In this document: piece by piece, positions 42,301 to 48,300 of the stretch
Numbering within the stretch: the stretch's first letter is position 1
How the letters are laid out: every line of letters starts with the position of its first letter
Source: an uncultured Mollicutes bacterium
Lineage (GTDB): Bacteria; Bacillota_I; Bacilli_A; Acholeplasmatales; Anaeroplasmataceae
Length of the DNA: 64,000 nucleotides
Reading direction: 5' to 3'
NCBI GenBank assembly: GCA_947174785.1
Contig: CAMWKG010000003.1
Coordinates: forward strand, 1-64,000
Notes under the pieces: model-generated
Seen by the model: only the letters and a program-made list of their open reading frames with translations
What the model was told of the DNA's origin: nothing
Databases searched by the model: none
Translations under genes and position numbers: made by a program

Positions 42301-45300
42301 TTACTAATAAACCAGTAGCTAGTCTAGATGTTGATGCTGACCTATGGTGTTCAGATGTTATGAACTATGATTGGGGCTTTGGATATCTAGAGGATGGTGC
42401 AAAGATTTCCTTCAAGATTATTAGAAGAGAATTGATTGTCAGTGTAACTGATGAGCAAGTCTTTGAAGAAGGAGAAATTTGGGAAAACACTGACTGGTCA
42501 AGCAATAATTCAACTGTTGATATTAGAAACTTTGCTACTGTTGGTGAAGCATTTAATGGTGATATGCGTCTAAATGCTCTTAACCCAACTAAGTCAGAAG
42601 TATTAGTTGATGAAGAAACAGGCGATATTATCGCATACACAGATGCAGAAACTCAATTTACTTGGGGTGAAGCATATACAATCACTAAGGGTGGTATTGA
42701 TATAACAAGTAACTATTATGTTACATTCAATATGAACATAACAATCACTCCTAAGACTGTCATGGTTTCATGGGCAAGAATGAGTACTGAATATGATCAA
42801 AATCATAGATTCAGCTTACCTATTGCTTCAGTAACCTTAAAGGCAGGCTATGACCCTTATGTTCTATGTCCACTTAATGTTGACATTATGCTTCGTGGAG
42901 AAACAATTTACTCCTACATTTGTAATTCAAACTTCTTATCAGCAGAGATTGATTTTGTTTCTTCAGGTAGTTATCTAGTTGTTGCTTCAACTACTTCAAG
43001 AAATTATGTATTAATCAATGAGAAGAATGTCTTCACTATTGAATTAATTACTGTTCCAACACCTATTGTTCAAAATGAATTAATCTTTAATAGATTTAAT
43101 TTCATTGATGTTACTATCAGTAATCTATTTGATTATTATTCTGAAAAGGACTGCATCAATAAGATTGCATATTTAGATGGCAATGTTCCAGAAGAAGAAT
43201 GGGTAGAGAACTTCCGCAATTCAATTTATGAATTTATATTAGGAGACAAGGAAAGAATTGAAGTTGGTGTCTATGTAATTTACGCTAAGCTAAGAGATGA
43301 GAATAATTATCAATGGCGTGACTATCGTTCTCCATTATATAGAGAAGATGTATACGAAATGAAGATTAGAATCGTTGAAGAGCCAGTTAACGTTGACTTG
43401 ACAGGTACTGAATTAATTTATGATCCAACTGTTGATTCATTATCATATCACATTGATGGTGAATATGATGGACACAATGTCGTTCTAGATTTGAAGGTTC
43501 CTAATGTAAAAGGCATGTATACTTATAAGGAATTCTTAAGCATTATAGGAACCATTGATGATGAAGTCCTAGAATTAAGAGAAGATGGAAATTATTATTC
43601 AAGTAATTATCAACTTGTACTAGGTGGTATTCTTCATGTTATCTATCCATCATTAGTTGGTACAACTGTAGCAGATACAACTGGTGCAGAATATGTAAGT
43701 GATGTAGCAATTACTGAAGATGCTGAGATAGAAACAGGTACAATTGTAGATGTTTATGATGCTTCTAAGGCTCATGATATTCAAATTACTACTGGCAATC
43801 CAATAGCAGAAATTCAATTCAGCTTAGATGGTCAGATCTGGACATCTCCAGTTGCAAACGAAGCTACAACAAATTATGGCTTCACAAATGCTGGAACTTA
43901 TAAAGTTTACTTCAAGATTACTTGTCCAAGCTACAAGGATCGTCTTGGTACAATTACTTTACAAATTAAGAGAGCTCAAACTTCTATTGAAATTGAAAAT
44001 AGAGATGAGTTATCTAAGGGCTATGATGGATATAATGTTACACCTGAATATAGTGTAACAGGAAGCAGTAACCAAGCTGTAATTAGCTATCATAAGGAAA
44101 CAACTGCTGGTGATACTTCTGGTTCAGTTGTTTATGATGGAAGATATTATAGTCTAACTGGATATGCTGAAGCAGCAAATGCAGGAAGTTGGTTAGTAAG
44201 AATTGTAGTTACTGGCGATGAAAATTATGAAGGTGCAATTGCATATGCTCCATTTGTAATTGATAGACAGTCACTTCAAATTACAATCAATGAAACTTAT
44301 TCTTACAGCTTATTCAATTTATATACTTATAGTACAACATTCAATATTGGCGAAAAAGAAGCTGTTTATACCTTCACATTTGGTGTAACACCAAATACTG
44401 CTGGAAACACTTATTCATTAGCTGATGAAACATTATTCATTAATTCAGAAGGTCGTACAATCACTTTAGATGACTTAAAGTTGAATATAGAAAACTTCGA
44501 TATTGAATATGATATTACAGTTACTATTGAAAAGTCAGAAGCAGAAATTACGCTTGTATCTAATGATGAGGCAAAGGATAAGGAATACGATGGTAATCCA
44601 TATGTTAATCCAACTGTCAATACAAATGCTGATACTAAACCATCTTATGCATATTATTTAGTAGGCGAAAATGGTGTTAGAGCATTAGCTGATGGTAATC
44701 CAGTTGATGCTGGAAACTATGTATTAGTTGTTTCAGTTGATGAAACTGCAAATACTTTAGCAGCTAGCAAGGAATATGAATTTGCAATTACTCCTAAGCA
44801 GCTATATGTTCAAAGTGGTTCTTTAAGATTAGAATACACAGGCGATATCGTAGTTCCTGAATTTAAGATTACTGGTGATGCTGCAGATCAATATGAAATT
44901 GTATATGAATTTGCAGATGATTATGATGGTAAATCTGTTGGAAAACAAATCGTTTTAATCAATCTAAAAGAAAATGCTACAAATTACATCTTAAATTACT
45001 ATTCAAGAGAATATGAGATTATTGCTACAGATATTAGAATTAAATACACTGAACGTGTTCCTGTAAGTGATAATCCATGGCATAAGGATTTAGAAGATTT
45101 CAATAGTCTATTACCTGAGGGTATGAGCTTTGTTGGATACTTAGAAACACTTAATAGTACTGTTGGTACTTATACAAGAGTTCCTAACCACATTCAAGTA
45201 GTTGATTTTGATATCGTAGATTCATTAGGAAACAGTGTAAAAGATAACTTCAATATTAGTTATTCATTAGCAATTTATATTACTAATCCATTAATTGAAC

Positions 45301-48300
45301 ATGAAGTTAAGGATGCTACACTTGTTGATGGTGTATGGGAGATTTCTGTTCCTTACGATAAAGAATTACATTATGCAATAGTTGAACCTGCTATTGAAGG
45401 AGCAACTGTAAATTATGTAGTTCAAGGTATTAAAACTAAACAACCTGCTTCATATAGAAATGTTGTTGATACAGAAATCACTTATAGCATTACAGCTCCA
45501 AATTATGAAACTACAACTGGTACAATTCACTTTGTAATTTCTAAGGTTCAGCTTGAATTAGAATTCTTAGATGTTGAAGTGGATGAGAATGGAAATCCAA
45601 CAGGTAGAGTATTTGATGGATATAATACACGTTTCGATTATGAGATTACTCCATTTGCGGTACCTTCTACAATTCATTTCTATAGAAATGATATAGAAGT
45701 ATTCAGTGCAATGTCAGTTGGTGTCTACACAGTTGAAATTGTTGTGGCAGACTCATTGAATTACTATGGATTTGTAAGAACATTTGAATATGAAATTTTA
45801 AGAAGTGAAAGACCACTTGCAATTCTTGCAGATTATATTAAGCAACCATATACAGGTAGTCCTGTGGAGAATCCTGCGGTAGTATCTCCTCTTCCAATTA
45901 CAGAAGAGAATGCAACATTCACTTACTATGACGCTGAAGGTAATCTATTACTTGATCGTCCAGTAAATGTTGGTAAGTATACAGTAGTAATATCTGTGGA
46001 TGAAAATGAATACTATGTTGCTACAACTAAGAGTTTCGAATTTGAAATTCTAGAATCAGCATTAATTGTATTCTGGGAGAATGTAGAAAATTATTATTAT
46101 GATGGTCTACAGCATGAGCCAACAGCTTATACAATTGACCTAGATAATAATATCATTCCACTAGAACTTTCTTATGAAGATGGAATTCTACCTATCCTTG
46201 CTGGTAAGTATGTTGCAACTGCAGTACTTCCAGAAGGATATAAGAACTACAAGGTTGTAAATAACACTTGTGAATTCACAATCTTTGCCCGTAATCTAGA
46301 TGTAATTATCTATAATGATTACATATTAGTAGGTGAAGACGATTTCGTTGAAGAGATTGCAGAAGCTAATAATTTAGCTGAAGGTGATCAATTCTATCTA
46401 CAATATCGTTTACCAGCTTATAAGCGTGTTCGTGGTAGTATATATAATGATGCTTCAGACATCTTTGTTGATGAGGTATCTATTATATCTGCTTTAGGTG
46501 ATGTTACTGACTCATACAATATCAGAATCAGTGTACATCTAGAAGTATATCTACCAAGAATTGAATATGAATTCATAGATGCTGAACTTGTTGGTTCTGA
46601 GTATGTATATCACAAGGTATATGATGGAGAGCTTATTTCTCCAGTACTAAATGTAATTACTGAACCAGGTGAGGGTGAGCAACTTGTTAAAGAGTTTGAT
46701 GAAACTCAAGCCTTCGTAGATGCAGGAACTTATACTCTTCCATATCGTATTATGATAGGATATTATGAGGAAGATGGTAGATTTGTTCCTACACATGAAC
46801 CAGTAATTGGTACAGTACGTGTTGTAATTGATCGTGCTGAATATACAATTGTTGTTGAAGAAGAATTATCTAAGCCTTATGATAAGGTTCAGGTATTCCC
46901 AGTAGTTTCTGTAAATGGCATTTTAAGAAGTGATGCATTATTCAACTTCCCATGCTACATTGAATTCTATCAAGATGGTGAAACTCTAATGTCTAACCCT
47001 GTTAATGCAGGAACTTATACAATAGAAATCACAGTTTACACATCTGGAAATTATAAGACAACAAAATATACAGAAGAATTTGAAATCACAAAAGCTGAGA
47101 GCAATATTACCGTAAATAACTATGGTATAACAGTTGGTGAAAAATATGACTTCTCTAAGGTATATGATGGACAGCCAGTTACTCATGCATTGAAGGGTGA
47201 GGATAGCTCTGCAAAGATTCAATATGAAGTTGTTGGTGATGGAAAGGTTCAAGTTCGTTATTATGATGCAAACAAGAAGCCTATTTCAAATCCAGTAAAT
47301 GCAGGTCTATATTATATCCAATTTGAAGTTTCAGAAACTGTAAGCTACAAGGCATTTACTTCTCCAATGTATTCTATCAATATTATTAAAGCATATATCT
47401 TTGTTGGTAATTTTGATGTTCATGAACAGAAGTATTTTGATGGTACTAAATTTGAATTAGATGCATCTATATTTACTATCTTAAAGCAAGAATATATTAA
47501 GCAACAATTAGGTGATACAGGCTTCGAAAATATCGTTGGTGCATCTCTAGTTGAGGATTCAGCTTCTCGCTTTACAATTTCAGGTAAGATTTATACTGCA
47601 TCTGAGCATCCAGGTCAATATGGCTTTGGACCAGATTTCGATGTAAACTATGTAATTATTACAGACATTGAAACAGGTGAAGATGTTTCAGGCAACTATG
47701 AAATCTATGCGTTCTGTGATGTGTTAATTAAGCCAGAACAAGTAGGAGTAACTTGTAAAGATGTTGTAGTAGATTATGATGGTGAGGCTCATACTATTGA
47801 TCCAAGACCAGAAAAGAATATCACTAATTACACAGTTCAATATAGTAAAGATGGTGAATTATATCAATATACACCAATCACTTATACAGATTGTGGTACT
47901 TATACAATCTTCTATAAGATACTATTTGAAGATTATGATGAAGTAGATGGCTCTGCAACCTTAACAATTAATAAGGTAGCTGCTGCTAGAATAGATATTA
48001 TTCAATCCTTATCAGGTGTTTATACTGGATTTGCAGTTCATGAACCATTATATAGTTCTAACACTTTAGGTGATGTAACTTGTACTTGGTATATGCTTGT
48101 TGATGGTGAATATCAAGAAGTAGAATCTGCAATTCATGTTGGTAGCTATAAGGTAAAGGTATCTATGGCAGAAGGTAAAAACTTCTTTGCTGGAGAAGCA
48201 GAAGCAACATTCGAAATCACTCCAAAGAAGGTTTCTATTGGTTGGGTAAACACAGAGTTAACTTATACTGGTACAGCACAACAGCCAATTCCTTACTTCG